Assembly: GCF_016406125.1 (NCBI RefSeq) | Contig: NZ_CP066339.1 | Coordinates: forward strand, 4,650,001 to 4,714,000 | DNA: 64,000 nucleotides | Origin: Alicyclobacillus sp. SO9 | GTDB lineage: Bacteria > Bacillota > Bacilli > Alicyclobacillales > Alicyclobacillaceae | Direction of reading: 5' to 3' | Shown: positions 52,876 to 62,317 of the stretch, piece after piece | Layout: each line of letters starts with the position of its first letter | How positions within the stretch are numbered: position 1 is the first letter of the stretch | Notes under the pieces: model-generated | Seen by the model: the letters and a program-made list of their open reading frames with translations, nothing else | Databases searched by the model: none | What the model was told of the DNA's origin: nothing | Made by a program: the position numbers and the translations under genes

Positions 52876-53247
52876 TTACTTCACTTCTACCGTAGCTCCT
52901 GCCTCTTCCAGCTTGCCTTTCAGTTCATCAGCTTCTTCTTGGCTGACCTTCTCTTTAATCGGCTTCGGTGCTTCGTCAACAAGGGCTTTTGCTTCTTTCA
53001 AGCCAAGACCTGTAATCTCGCGAACAATTTTGATGACGCCGATTTTCGAAGACCCGGCACTTGCCAAAATGACATCGAATTCTGTTTGCTGCTCGGCTGC
53101 TTCGCCGCCGCCTGCTGCACCTGCGCCTGCTACTGCCACAGGTGCGGCAGCACTTACACCAAACTCTTCCTCAATAGCTTTGACCAAATCGTTTAATTCC
53201 AAAACAGTCATGCCTTTAATCGCTTCAACGAATTCTTCTTTTGTCAA
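52876..53247 (-). CDS. rplL: 50S ribosomal protein L7/L12
   Basis: 123 residues, same as B. subtilis. Start is TTG at 53247, 8 bp after GGGAGG, giving [21 protein letters not shown]. Alanine-rich hinge ([20 protein letters not shown]) and the factor-binding C-terminal domain [20 protein letters not shown]. Forms the stalk with L10. Confidence 0.97.
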   Translation of the reverse strand: MTKEEFVEAIKGMTVLELNDLVKAIEEEFGVSAAAPVAVAGAGAAGGGEAAEQQTEFDVILASAGSSKIGVIKIVREITGLGLKEAKALVDEAPKPIKEKVSQEEADELKGKLEEAGATVEVK

Positions 53248-53380
53248 TCTGTACGCCTCCCATATCCTCAATTTGATTTTTATTTAATCGTTCTGCAGTC
53301 CTCGCAGCAAACACTTCAAGCAACTGCAACCGATTTACGCTAACCGCAGTAAGACTCTAACCAACTGCTGAGCGTAAACT

Positions 53381-53893
53381 TTACTCAGCAGCAGCCTCAG
53401 CACTGGCGCCGCCCTGTTGCTCAGAAACCTGCTGGACAGCATAGGCCAAATTCCGCATCGGAGCTTGCATAACGCTGAGCAGCATGGAAATAAGACCTTC
53501 ACGGCTGGGCAGGGTCGCCAGTTCCTCAACCTCTTGGCTGCCGACGACACGTCCTTCAACAACGCCGCCTTTCAGCTCCAGCGCCTTATGCTGTTTCGCA
53601 AAATTGAACAGCACTTTAGCAGGGGCAATGGGGTCTTCATAGCCAAACGCAATAGCCGAAGGTCCCGTCAGATACTGCTCTAACCCTGTCATTTCAGCTT
53701 TTTCTGCAGCACGTCGAGTCATGGTATTTTTCAACACCTTGAACTCCACACCCGCTTCACGAAGTTGACGACGCAGTTCATTGGACTCCGAGACATTCAA
53801 ACCGCGATAGTCAGTCACAACCAGTGCCTTGCTGTCGCTAAACTGTTTCGCAATCTCGTCGACCAGTTTTTTCTTTTCCTCGAGTACACCCAT
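53381..53893 (-). CDS. rplJ: 50S ribosomal protein L10
   Basis: 170 residues; base of the L7/L12 stalk. Starts [20 protein letters not shown], has [23 protein letters not shown] split before residue 50 and a C-terminal Ala/Glu tail for L12 dimers. Behind a leader with a terminator-like hairpin. Confidence 0.98.
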   Translation of the reverse strand: MGVLEEKKKLVDEIAKQFSDSKALVVTDYRGLNVSESNELRRQLREAGVEFKVLKNTMTRRAAEKAEMTGLEQYLTGPSAIAFGYEDPIAPAKVLFNFAKQHKALELKGGVVEGRVVGSQEVEELATLPSREGLISMLLSVMQAPMRNLAYAVQQVSEQQGGASAEAAAE

Positions 53894-53944
53894 TACTTCA
53901 ACACCTCCTCAAGTTTGATTGGATGGCTGCCGTATCAGTCACGC

Positions 53945-53979
53945 AAAAATCGCGTCTTCCGCAGACAGAAGACGCGATT
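53945..53979 (-). terminator. Attenuator hairpin in the rplJ leader
   Basis: On the minus strand a perfect 12-bp stem (AATCGCGTCTTC with GAAGACGCGATT, loop of 8) followed by TTTTT, 50 bp upstream of rplJ. It is positioned like the L10 leader attenuator known upstream of rplJ in Bacillus, which responds to free L10(L12)4. Confidence 0.85.
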
Positions 53980-54135
53980 CTGTATCGACAGATATATCGC
54001 GAACCTCGGTAGGCGTGTGGCACATTCACCGCTTCTGCGGACCTACTGTCTACGGCTCATCCGTATTTAATTCACTCCACGTAGTTTACGAAACTCGCGC
54101 CGGAGCGTCAAGCAAATCTTCTAACCTCAAAGCAA

Positions 54136-54840
54136 TCACTCTGCGACGCGTCCAATTTTCTGGACATTCACGCGCAACCCAGGACCCATTGTACTGGCGA
54201 TGGACAGATTCCGAAAGAACTGTCCTTTGGCTGCCGCAGGCTTCGCTTTTTGCAAGGCGTCAATCAGCGTATTCAAGTTATCAAGCAGGTGATCCGCTTC
54301 GAAGGAGGCCTTCCCAATCGGGACGTGGACGTTTGCATCCCTGTCCAAACGGTACTCGACCTTACCTTTTTTGATTTCATCAATCGCACGGGCCACCTCG
54401 AATGTCACCGTGCCAGTCTTCGGGTTTGGCATCATGCCCTTCGGACCGAGAATCCGGCCCAATCGACCGACAGAACCCATCATATCTGGCGTAGCAACAA
54501 CGACGTCAAAGTCGAGCCAGCCTCCGGACACCTTTTGAACGAGGTCGTCGTCTCCAACGAAGTCTGCTCCAGCGGCTTCCGCCTCTTTTGCCTTGTCTCC
54601 CTTTGCAAAGACAAGGACACGGGCAGTTTTACCGGTACCGTGCGGCAGCACGACCGCACCTCGAATCTGCTGATCCTGCTTCTTCGGGTCTACACCCAAG
54701 CGAATCGCAGCCTCTACGGTTTCGTCAAACTTTGCAGTCGCGAGCTCCTTAACGAGAGCCACCGCCTCGTTCGGGTCGTACATCTTCTGCTTGTCAATCT
54801 GTTTAACAGCTTCACCAAAACGCTTTGATGTTCGTGCCAT
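54136..54840 (-). CDS. rplA: 50S ribosomal protein L1
   Basis: 234 residues; the mobile L1 stalk near the E site, and a translational repressor of its operon in many bacteria. Signature [20 protein letters not shown]; starts [17 protein letters not shown]. 175 bp after rplK. Confidence 0.98.
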   Translation of the reverse strand: MARTSKRFGEAVKQIDKQKMYDPNEAVALVKELATAKFDETVEAAIRLGVDPKKQDQQIRGAVVLPHGTGKTARVLVFAKGDKAKEAEAAGADFVGDDDLVQKVSGGWLDFDVVVATPDMMGSVGRLGRILGPKGMMPNPKTGTVTFEVARAIDEIKKGKVEYRLDRDANVHVPIGKASFEADHLLDNLNTLIDALQKAKPAAAKGQFFRNLSIASTMGPGLRVNVQKIGRVAE

Positions 54841-55015
54841 TTCTTCACCTCCATGTGGTCACGCGGCCGAAGACCTCCCACAAGGGATAGGCGTTAAACG
54901 CATACGTGACAAATATATTTACCAACTCGAACAACGAGCTTTGTTCGTGCGCTCAGTACCTCCGGAACGCCGAGGTAAACCTGCATCGGTACAAAAAGTC
55001 ACCAATTCACAGTAA

Positions 55016-55447
55016 CTAATCCTCAATCGTGACCCCCATGCTCCGCGCTGTTCCTTCTACCATTCTCATGGCAGCTTCAACAGATGCAGCATTGAGATCC
55101 TGCATTTTTTGCTCCGCAATTTCACGGACTTTGTCCCGTTTCACTGTAGCAACTTTTGTTTTGTTGGGTTCTGCAGAACCAGACTCAATGCCTGCAGCCT
55201 TCTTCAGCAGCACAGCTGCCGGCGGAGTCTTCAAATCAAAGGTGTAAGAGCGGTCCTCATACACATACAACACAACCGGAATAACGAGACCGACTTGGTC
55301 CGCAGTGCGTGCGTTAAACTCTTTACAGAATCCCATGATATTACCGACTTGCGCCTGACCCAAAGCAGGACCAACCGGCGGCGCTGGAGTGGCTTTACCT
55401 GCAGCAATCTGCAGTTTCACAACCTTGACAACCTTTTTCGGCAACAT
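55016..55447 (-). CDS. rplK: 50S ribosomal protein L11
   Basis: 143 residues; stalk-base protein needed for the stringent response with RelA. Start at [19 protein letters not shown] (55447, AGGAGG upstream). Pro-rich hinge [15 protein letters not shown] is intact, so thiopeptide sensitivity is expected. Confidence 0.98.
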   Translation of the reverse strand: MLPKKVVKVVKLQIAAGKATPAPPVGPALGQAQVGNIMGFCKEFNARTADQVGLVIPVVLYVYEDRSYTFDLKTPPAAVLLKKAAGIESGSAEPNKTKVATVKRDKVREIAEQKMQDLNAASVEAAMRMVEGTARSMGVTIED

Positions 55448-55693
55448 GTCCACCTCCTTTGCCGTTTGATGTGGTCAACGGGCCTACGCCCTCCCACTTC
55501 CCCGCCAACGAACCAAGGGTCCGTTTAAACGAAGGTAAAGCTATATCGCGCATGAGACCGCGCTCAGAAACGGCTGTACGACAGAGCGACCCTGCCTGCA
55601 ATGCAACGTCAGACGCGCTCCCGACATGCCGATTTCCGCAACATCAAACTGCCATTTAAACAGTTTTACAGCCAAATAGGAACAGAGAGTGAT

Positions 55694-56239
55694 TCAGGAA
55701 AGTTTTTCAACCTGACTGAAGTCCAGTTCCAGCGGAGTATCTCGGCCAAACATGGACACAAGCACTCGCAATTTCTCCTGGTCTGCGTTGATTTCCTCGA
55801 CGGTACCGATTAAATCCGCGAAGGGTCCATGCGTAATGCGGACAGCTTCACCAAGGCCATAATCAATCCTGGCTTTCACTTCTTCCGCACCCATCTGCGC
55901 CATAATGCTTCTGACTTCCGAAGGAAGCAACGGCACAGGTTTGGAACCGCCTCCGGCAGAACCTACAAACCCAGTTACTCCAGGTGTGTTTCGGACTACA
56001 TACCAAGAATCATCCGTCATGACCATTTCCACGAGAACATAGCCAGGAAAGACCTTCTTTTGGACAAGTTTCTTCTTGCCGTTTTTGACTTCCATCTCTT
56101 CTTCAGTCGGCACAATCACACGAAAGATTTTGTCCTCCATGTCCATAGTTTGGACACGGCTTTCCAGATTCGTCTTGACCTTATTCTCATAGCCAGAGTA
56201 TGTGTGTACCACAAACCACTGTTTTTCGAGCGTATCCAT
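55694..56239 (-). CDS. nusG: Transcription elongation factor NusG
   Basis: 181 residues. NGN domain [19 protein letters not shown], conserved [20 protein letters not shown] and a C-terminal KOW domain. Start set at MDTLEKQ (56239) by comparison with Bacillus; the ribosome site there is unusually weak. The 246-bp gap to rplK has no gene and no strong hairpin. Confidence 0.96.
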   Translation of the reverse strand: MDTLEKQWFVVHTYSGYENKVKTNLESRVQTMDMEDKIFRVIVPTEEEMEVKNGKKKLVQKKVFPGYVLVEMVMTDDSWYVVRNTPGVTGFVGSAGGGSKPVPLLPSEVRSIMAQMGAEEVKARIDYGLGEAVRITHGPFADLIGTVEEINADQEKLRVLVSMFGRDTPLELDFSQVEKLS

Positions 56240-56371
56240 GTTGAGGGCGGAAAGCCCCGCACCCCCTATATCCATTCAGATTGATTTCCCCAACCACACA
56301 AGTCTATGTGTCATAGATTCATGCGCAAACCATCACCTAACAACGTTCCCACGCATGCCGCAACAGACGAT

Positions 56372-56614
56372 TTACACAAGACCAATCAGCGCCATCAAGC
56401 GAGCTACGCCGATGTCGAACAACCACACCAGCAGTCCCATGACAAAGCAAACAATCAAAACGGCCGCTGTATAGCTTACAACTTCATTGCGTTTTGGCCA
56501 GCGAACCCGTTTGAGTTCCTGAACAGTTTCGCGTGTAAACGTAACAACACCCGTGCGCGTGCGCCGACGTTCGGGCTGCGTACCTTGGGTCGAGTCAGTA
56601 TTTCCCTTTGCCAT
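56372..56614 (-). CDS. secE: Preprotein translocase subunit SecE
   Basis: 80 residues, one C-terminal membrane helix (about 47-68) after the amphipathic SecY-clamping helix (FTRETVQELKRVRWPKRNEVVSY). A short polar N-terminal extension is present. Between rpmG and nusG as usual. Confidence 0.96.
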   Translation of the reverse strand: MAKGNTDSTQGTQPERRRTRTGVVTFTRETVQELKRVRWPKRNEVVSYTAAVLIVCFVMGLLVWLFDIGVARLMALIGLV

Positions 56615-56639
56615 TTGTCACAGCCCCTTCCGTTCAGCG

Positions 56640-56789
56640 TTACCGGGTTTCACGGTGTGTTGTAGTGGAGTTGCAGTAAGAACAGTACTTTTTGAGTTCC
56701 ACGCGATCGGGATCGTTTTTCTTGTTCTTGGTCGTTGTATAATTCCGCTGCTTGCATTCGGTGCAAGCCATTGTAATAATGACACGCAT
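56640..56789 (-). CDS. rpmG: 50S ribosomal protein L33 (zinc form)
   Basis: 49 residues: [21 protein letters not shown], then [11 protein letters not shown] and [13 protein letters not shown]. Cysteine pairs CTEC and CSYC form the zinc site. GGGAGGTG before the ATG at 56789, TAA at 56640. First gene of rpmG-secE-nusG. Confidence 0.95.
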   Translation of the reverse strand: MRVIITMACTECKQRNYTTTKNKKNDPDRVELKKYCSYCNSTTTHRETR

Positions 56790-56820
56790 TTAGGGCACCT
56801 CCCTCTCGGGCAAGTTCACA

Positions 56821-56851
56821 GTCTGTTTTTGACATAAAAAAAGAAACAGAC
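56821..56851 (-). promoter_or_regulatory. Hairpin in the rpmG leader
   Basis: On the minus strand GTCTGTTT pairs with AAACAGAC around a T-rich loop of 15 bases, between the rpmG promoter and start. Its role is unknown; mRNA protection or control of rpmG-secE are possible. Confidence 0.4.
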
Positions 56852-56874
56852 AAGCGCCCGTGCAGACTTAGATA

Positions 56875-56904
56875 ACATTAGCACAGGCCAACTGTTTGTG
56901 TCAA
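56875..56904 (-). promoter_or_regulatory. Sigma-A promoter of rpmG-secE-nusG
   Basis: TTGACA and TAATGT with an 18-bp spacer on the minus strand, about 85 bp upstream of rpmG. Confidence 0.65.
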
Positions 56905-56986
56905 CAAAGCCCGGCACTCAATTTCCACGTACACAATCATCGGTACATAGCGATAGGATGAATTCCGCCCTTCCATCCGCCCTCGT

Positions 56987-57637
56987 TTAAATATACACGT
57001 TCCGGCCGGACAGGTACTTCTCCAGCTTGCGCTTGACACGCTGCAGTGCATTGTCAATGGATTTGACATGGCGATTGAGGTCAACCGCAATCTCCTGATA
57101 AGATCGGCCATCCAGGTACAGCATGAGTACCTTGCGCTCCAAATCACTCAGAAGCTCAGACATCGTAACTTCGATGTCGTCGAACTCCTCCTGATGAATC
57201 ACAAGGTCTTCGGGATCGGAAAGACGTGCGCTGCAAATGACATCTAGCAATGTTCTATCTGAATCTTCGTCATAGATAGGCTTGTCCAAGGAAACGTAGG
57301 AATTAAGAGGAATGTGCTTTTGCCGAGTCGCAGTCTTGATGGCAGTGATAATCTGCCTCGTGATGCATAACTCTGCGAAAGCCTTAAAAGATGCGAGCTT
57401 GTCCTCGCGAAAGTCACGAATGGATTTGTAGAGACCAATCATACCTTCTTGAACAATGTCCTCACGGTCAGCCCCGATAAGGAAATAGGAGCGAGCTTTT
57501 GCGCGCACAAAATTGCGATATTTATGAATCAGAAATTCAAGCGACTGGTTGTCACCCTCGCGCACAGCTACGACTAATTCTTCGTCTGTCCGCTGCTCCA
57601 GCATTGAGTAAACGCCAGCGTCTACCTGTAACGTCAA
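56987..57637 (-). CDS. sigH: RNA polymerase sigma-H factor
   Basis: Drives early sporulation genes. 216 residues from a TTG at 57637 behind GAGGTGAT. Region 2 includes SYFLIGADREDIVQEGMIGLYKSIRDF; region 4 has SDLERKVLMLYLDGRSYQEIAVDLNRHVKSIDNALQRVK, split here for length. Order rae1-sigH-rpmG-secE is as in Bacillus. Confidence 0.96.
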   Translation of the reverse strand: MTLQVDAGVYSMLEQRTDEELVVAVREGDNQSLEFLIHKYRNFVRAKARSYFLIGADREDIVQEGMIGLYKSIRDFREDKLASFKAFAELCITRQIITAIKTATRQKHIPLNSYVSLDKPIYDEDSDRTLLDVICSARLSDPEDLVIHQEEFDDIEVTMSELLSDLERKVLMLYLDGRSYQEIAVDLNRHVKSIDNALQRVKRKLEKYLSGRNVYI

Positions 57638-57671
57638 ACAGATCACCTCAGAGTGGCGTTAGATGTTGTGT

Positions 57672-57701
57672 ATTATACATTATGTAATCTACTATGATCA
57701 A
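57672..57701 (-). promoter_or_regulatory. Sigma-A promoter of sigH
   Basis: TTGATC and TATAAT with 18 bp between, about 35 bp upstream of the sigH start. The AT-rich stretch around it resembles AbrB-repressed spo0H promoters; repressor control is inference. Confidence 0.7.
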
Positions 57702-57712
57702 TGCTAGAGTGC

Positions 57713-58270
57713 CTACTCGCGCCGCCATTTTTCTAGAGTTTTCGCAATGTCTTCGCCAATCACGTCACTAAGCCTCGGTTTCTTGTCTGCTTCATTCTGT
57801 TTGCTCACCGTCTCCTGAATCTGCTGGCCGGCCAAAATCATGCGCCGAATCATCTCCTCAGCACTAATCCGCAGTGCTCCACCGCCAAAAGCTACCTGCT
57901 GTTCGGCAATGTCACTGCTCGCCACTGTGATGCTGTGGTACACCAGCCGATACTCGTAGACCAACCGTTCAATCCGTTGGTCAGCAGTCTCATGAGGCGC
58001 CGTGTAAGTGACCTGAATGCCTCTCCAAACAGATTCAACCAACGGACTGGAGGTATGCTGTGCGTCGAAGACGACAACCACCTGCTCTCCAAAATAGGCC
58101 TGATATTCCACAAGCTGCTCAATCAGCTCGTGACGGGCGGTCTCAAGGTTGTCGATGTCCGCCAGAGATTTTGCCGCCAGACGTGCCAAGATGTTGTATC
58201 CGTCCACAATCACACATTTTGTATGCCGTCTGCCCCGTGCAGGTTTACTGCCTTTGCCGGACTGCTTCAT
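57713..58270 (-). CDS. rae1: Rae1-type NYN endoribonuclease (YacP)
   Basis: 185 residues; in B. subtilis Rae1 cuts mRNA in the ribosomal A site. NYN/PIN core starts CVIVDGYNILA (catalytic Asp) and contains VVVVFDAQHTSS and VASSDIAEQQ. ATG at 58270 with AGGGG upstream overlaps rlmB by 26 bp. N-terminal 20 residues are basic. Confidence 0.93.
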   Translation of the reverse strand: MKQSGKGSKPARGRRHTKCVIVDGYNILARLAAKSLADIDNLETARHELIEQLVEYQAYFGEQVVVVFDAQHTSSPLVESVWRGIQVTYTAPHETADQRIERLVYEYRLVYHSITVASSDIAEQQVAFGGGALRISAEEMIRRMILAGQQIQETVSKQNEADKKPRLSDVIGEDIAKTLEKWRRE

Positions 58271-58985
58271 AAAGAAGAACCCCTGCTGCAACGGAAGCAT
58301 TGAGACTTTGAACCTCACCCTTCATCGGGAGCTGAACCAAGTAGTCGCAGTTCTCTTTCACCAACCGACTCAAGCCCTTCCCTTCAGCGCCAATAACCAT
58401 TGCGACAGGGCCGTGATAATCCACCTCTGTATAGTTCTGCTTTCCTTCCACATCCAGACCAACAATCCAATATCCCTGGTCTTTCAGCTTTGCCATGGCT
58501 TGTACCAGATTTGAGACGCGGGCCACAGGTACATATTCCACAGCTCCCGCCGCAGCCTTGGCGACAACAGAAGTCAGCGCAACGGCCCTGCGTTTGGAAA
58601 TCACGACTCCTTGCGCACCTGCAGCTTCACAGCTGCGAATAATGGCACCCAGGTTATGCGGGTCGTTGATTTCATCCAAAAGCACTATCAGGGGGTCTTG
58701 TCCTGTCTGGCGATTTGTTAAATCCTCCAGTTCTGCGTACGCGTGGGCTGCCATGTATGCAACTACGCCCTGGTGGCCTTTCACTGCAAGACTGTCCAAT
58801 TTCGATCTCGGTACTCTCTGCACCACAATTCTTCGCTCCCGCGCCTTTGCAAGCAGTTCCCCCATACTGCCGCCTTCAGCGCCCTCGGCAACCAGCAACT
58901 TGTTAATTGAACGGCCCGACTTCAGCGCCTCGAGGACAGGGTGCCGCCCGGCAACAATATCTTCTTCCACAACATTACCGTCCAT
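58245..58985 (-). CDS. rlmB: 23S rRNA 2'-O-methyltransferase RlmB (SPOUT)
   Basis: Methylates the ribose of G2251 in the P loop of 23S rRNA in E. coli numbering. N-terminal substrate-binding domain AGRHPVLEALKSG; SPOUT knot motifs NDPHNLGAIIRS, VIGAEGKGLS and LPMKGEVQSLNASVA are intact. 246 residues from the ATG at 58985 (AGGAGG upstream), overlapping mrnC by 11 bp. Confidence 0.94.
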   Translation of the reverse strand: MDGNVVEEDIVAGRHPVLEALKSGRSINKLLVAEGAEGGSMGELLAKARERRIVVQRVPRSKLDSLAVKGHQGVVAYMAAHAYAELEDLTNRQTGQDPLIVLLDEINDPHNLGAIIRSCEAAGAQGVVISKRRAVALTSVVAKAAAGAVEYVPVARVSNLVQAMAKLKDQGYWIVGLDVEGKQNYTEVDYHGPVAMVIGAEGKGLSRLVKENCDYLVQLPMKGEVQSLNASVAAGVLLYEAVRQRQ

Positions 58986-59391
58986 TGCTTCGGTTTTCCT
59001 CCTCTCTGTCAATGATGGTTAATGCAGCCCGACAAACTTCTTCGAGGCGCTCTGTTTGCTCACTTCCATACAGGTACCCAATCAGCGTTTCAAAGCCAGT
59101 ACTGTGGCGGTAGTCCAAAACATCTGTATTCTTCCTGGTATGAGCCGGTTTCGCATTTCGACCCCGTTTGACCATACCCTGTTCCTCAGCGGTCAGGGAA
59201 TCAAACATGTGCTGCACAATCTGTGCCTGTGCCGTCGCACGTACGTAGCGGCTGCTGCGTTTATGCAGCATGTCAGGGCGTCGAACGCCCTGGCGCAGAA
59301 CATGGTTTCGAACCCAAATTTCCCAGACAGCATCGCCGATGAACGCCAAGGCCAAGGGAGACAGTTCCCGCCAATCCCAACCGTCACTCAT
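58975..59391 (-). CDS. mrnC: Mini-ribonuclease III (MrnC)
   Basis: 138 residues; RNase III catalytic domain without an RNA-binding domain, maturing 23S rRNA ends. Catalytic Asp in LAFIGDAVWEIWVR and the second acidic motif GFETLIGYLYGS. ATG overlaps the cysS stop (ATGA); a GTG at 59403 is the alternative. Confidence 0.95.
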   Translation of the reverse strand: MSDGWDWRELSPLALAFIGDAVWEIWVRNHVLRQGVRRPDMLHKRSSRYVRATAQAQIVQHMFDSLTAEEQGMVKRGRNAKPAHTRKNTDVLDYRHSTGFETLIGYLYGSEQTERLEEVCRAALTIIDREEENRSNGR

Positions 59392-60812
59392 GGCTTGTGC
59401 CACCGCGTCCCTTGCGGCGTGTCTTCGAGGATGATGCCGTTATTCTGCAATTCATCCCGAATCTCGTCTGCTCTTTGAAAGTCACGGCGAGCCCGGGCTT
59501 CGTTTCTGTCTTCAATGAGCTTCAAGATGTCCGCTTCGAGCATCCCGACCTCTGACTCCACATGCAAGCCCAAGACAGCCATCAGCTCTTCTATCGTATC
59601 AATCCACAGTTGCAATCCCTCTGGGGTTGCGTTCTGCTGCTCCACATAGGTGTTGGCTTGTCTTACACCCTCGAAAATCGCTGCAATCCCGTCTGCGGAA
59701 TTGAAATCGTCGTCCATAGCTGCAGTAAAAGCGGTCCGGACGGATGCTACTTGAAGTGCGACCTGGTCTTTATCAGGACTCAAAGCTTCAATCAGGTAAT
59801 GGGGCTGCTGCCGCAATCCATCAACTCTGTGCCGAAGGTTCTTCACGCTTCTGTCAACACGTCCCAATGCATTTTCAGCCTGATCCATTCCCTCTTCGGT
59901 GAAGTTCAGCGGGTTGCGGTACTGAGCGCTGAGGAGATAGTAGCGAACAGCTCGGGCCGGACGCTGCTTGAGTAAATCCCTGGTCATAATAAAATTACCA
60001 GTAGACTTCGACATCTTCTCCCCATTGATGTTTAAGGTTCCGTTGTGCAGCCAATAGCGGGAGAATTCTTTGTGAAAGTGCGCTTCCGTCTGCGCAATCT
60101 CGTTCTCATGGTGGGGGAAGATCAAGTCACGTCCACCCGCGTGGATATCGATTTGCTCGCCAAGGTATTTAGCGTTCATGACAGAACACTCAATGTGCCA
60201 GCCAGGCCTCCCTGGACCCCACGGACTCTCCCAGTACTCTTCATCCGGTTTAGCAGCTTTCCACAGTGCAAAATCAGCGGGATCGTCCTTGTGTTCGTGA
60301 ACTTCAATTCGGAACCCGGATTGAACTTCCGCAATGGAATGGCCGGAGAGCTTGCCATATTCGGGAAACGACGACGCATCGAAGTACACGTTCCCGTCGC
60401 GCTCATATGCATGTCCGCTGTCAACGAGATCGGCAACAAACGATACAATATCAGGGATGCATTCTGTGACGCGGGGATGCACCGTAGCGCGCTCAATCCC
60501 AAGCGCGTCAGCGTCTTCGAAGTAGGCTGCAATATATCGGTTTGCCACTTCCCGGAACCCCAGTTTCAACTCATTTGCACGCTGAATAATGCGGTCGTCA
60601 ACATCGGTGAAATTTTGCACAAACTTCACCTCGTAGCCCCGATATTCCAAATACCTTCGAATCATATCAAACACGACAAACATGCGCGCATTTCCCAGAT
60701 GAAACAAGTTATAGACAGTCGGACCACATGCGTAGAACCGTACCTTTCCCGGTTCAATGGTTTCCAACTCCTCTTTCCGGCGCGTCATACTGTTGTACAA
60801 TGTGATGCCCAT
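59388..60812 (-). CDS. cysS: Cysteinyl-tRNA synthetase
   Basis: 474 residues. Zinc-binding Cys in YACGPTVYN, HIGH-type motif LFHLGNAR, KMSKS motif KMSKSTGNF, and WHIECSVMNAKYLG with the second zinc Cys. Follows gltX by 29 bp; the cysE usually between them in Bacillus is absent. Ends in the C-terminal helix pair that recognises tRNA-Cys. Confidence 0.98.
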   Translation of the reverse strand: MGITLYNSMTRRKEELETIEPGKVRFYACGPTVYNLFHLGNARMFVVFDMIRRYLEYRGYEVKFVQNFTDVDDRIIQRANELKLGFREVANRYIAAYFEDADALGIERATVHPRVTECIPDIVSFVADLVDSGHAYERDGNVYFDASSFPEYGKLSGHSIAEVQSGFRIEVHEHKDDPADFALWKAAKPDEEYWESPWGPGRPGWHIECSVMNAKYLGEQIDIHAGGRDLIFPHHENEIAQTEAHFHKEFSRYWLHNGTLNINGEKMSKSTGNFIMTRDLLKQRPARAVRYYLLSAQYRNPLNFTEEGMDQAENALGRVDRSVKNLRHRVDGLRQQPHYLIEALSPDKDQVALQVASVRTAFTAAMDDDFNSADGIAAIFEGVRQANTYVEQQNATPEGLQLWIDTIEELMAVLGLHVESEVGMLEADILKLIEDRNEARARRDFQRADEIRDELQNNGIILEDTPQGTRWHKP

Positions 60813-60841
60813 ATGAGACTCCTCCCCTCTTTGCCTGTATC

Positions 60842-62305
60842 TTATTGTGCCGCGGACGTGAGGTGCAAAGCCTCATCCAGGCGCGCCAAAACCCACTCTT
60901 TCGGCAGACAGGCAACCGTCTGCTGCAAATCCGGGCCGTGTACTTCCCCTGTGAGCGCAGCTCTGACCGGCATAAATAACCCCCGGCCTTTGACACCAAG
61001 TTCCTTCTGCACTCGCTTGAAACGCGCTTTGCTGGCTGCAGCAGTCCACGCTTGTGTATCCTCTTGCGTCAACTCCCGATAGCGGCGAATCACTGCCTCC
61101 GCTCCCTCTTGCTGAATCACCTCGCGCGCTTCATCGCTCCAATCAATGTCAGGCTGAAAGAAACCTTTTGCAAGGGCTGCAAAATCCGCCGCACAGGTCA
61201 TTTGTTCCTGATACAGCCCTGTCACAGTTTCGAGCCACTCTCTATCGCGGCCAAGGGGCAGAGAAACACCCTGTCTCTCCAAATCTTGAGCCACCATCTC
61301 TGTGACATCAGGCAGGTCTTTTCGCTTCATGTACTGTCCAGACATCCAGTTCAGTTTGCCGACGTCGAAGACTGCGCCGCTTTTCCCTACTCTGTCCAGG
61401 CTAAACTGCTGTGCAATTTCGTCCAACGACATAATTTCCTCTTCGCCTCCAGGAGACCACCCCAGCAGTGCCAGAAAGTTCACCAAAGCCTCCGAGAGGT
61501 AACCCCGTTCCCGATAAGAATGAACAGGCAACACATTTGGATCACGTTTGCTCAACTTCTTCCGGTCCTCATTCAGCACCTGCGGCAAATGCGCGAACTT
61601 AGGAGGCTGGTAGCCGAGAGCTCTGTATATCAACAACTGTCGCGGCGTATTGGACAGGTGTTCTTCACCACGGATAACGTGGGTAATCTCCATCAAAGCG
61701 TCATCAAGGACCACCTGAAAATTGTAGGTTGGTAAACCATTGGATTTCACAATGACAAAGTCACCGATGTCATCTGACTCAAAGTGAACCTGACCGCGAA
61801 TATCATCTTCAAATTCAAGGGGAATCCCCGCAGGAATCGCAAAGCGCCAGTTGTAGGGCAGACCTCTCTCCATCTTTTCCCTGCGCTCACTTTCGGACAA
61901 ATGGCGGCAGCGGCCGCTGTACCTTGGCATTCGACCTTCCGCCAACGCCCGCTGTCTGTCTTCCTCCAGTTCTTCGCTTGTACAGAAACACGGATACGCC
62001 TGGTCCTGACCCTTCAGTTTTTCAAGCCTGTCTCGATAGATATCAAGCCTTTGTGTACAGCGATACGGACCAAACGGACCGCCTCTATCAGGACCTTCCT
62101 CCCACTCAAATCCCAGCCATTTAAAGCCCTTCAACATTTCTTCTTCTGCACCTGCGACGTTCCGGTCCAAGTCCGTGTCTTCGAAGCGCAAGATGAACTG
62201 CCCTTGGTTATGGCGGGCGTACAAATAGTTGAACAAAGCGGTTCTTACGCCGCCAATATGTAAATGTCCAGTAGGACTTGGTGCATAGCGAACACGTACA
62301 GTCAT
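60842..62305 (-). CDS. gltX: Glutamyl-tRNA synthetase
   Basis: 487 residues, probably also charging tRNA-Gln for transamidation as in other Firmicutes. HIGH motif PSPTGHLHIGGVRTALFNYL and KMSKS-type motif KKLSKRD. Rossmann core and C-terminal anticodon-binding cage intact. 12 bp after ispF. Confidence 0.97.
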   Translation of the reverse strand: MTVRVRYAPSPTGHLHIGGVRTALFNYLYARHNQGQFILRFEDTDLDRNVAGAEEEMLKGFKWLGFEWEEGPDRGGPFGPYRCTQRLDIYRDRLEKLKGQDQAYPCFCTSEELEEDRQRALAEGRMPRYSGRCRHLSESERREKMERGLPYNWRFAIPAGIPLEFEDDIRGQVHFESDDIGDFVIVKSNGLPTYNFQVVLDDALMEITHVIRGEEHLSNTPRQLLIYRALGYQPPKFAHLPQVLNEDRKKLSKRDPNVLPVHSYRERGYLSEALVNFLALLGWSPGGEEEIMSLDEIAQQFSLDRVGKSGAVFDVGKLNWMSGQYMKRKDLPDVTEMVAQDLERQGVSLPLGRDREWLETVTGLYQEQMTCAADFAALAKGFFQPDIDWSDEAREVIQQEGAEAVIRRYRELTQEDTQAWTAAASKARFKRVQKELGVKGRGLFMPVRAALTGEVHGPDLQQTVACLPKEWVLARLDEALHLTSAAQ

Positions 62306-62317
62306 ATTCCGACCTCC

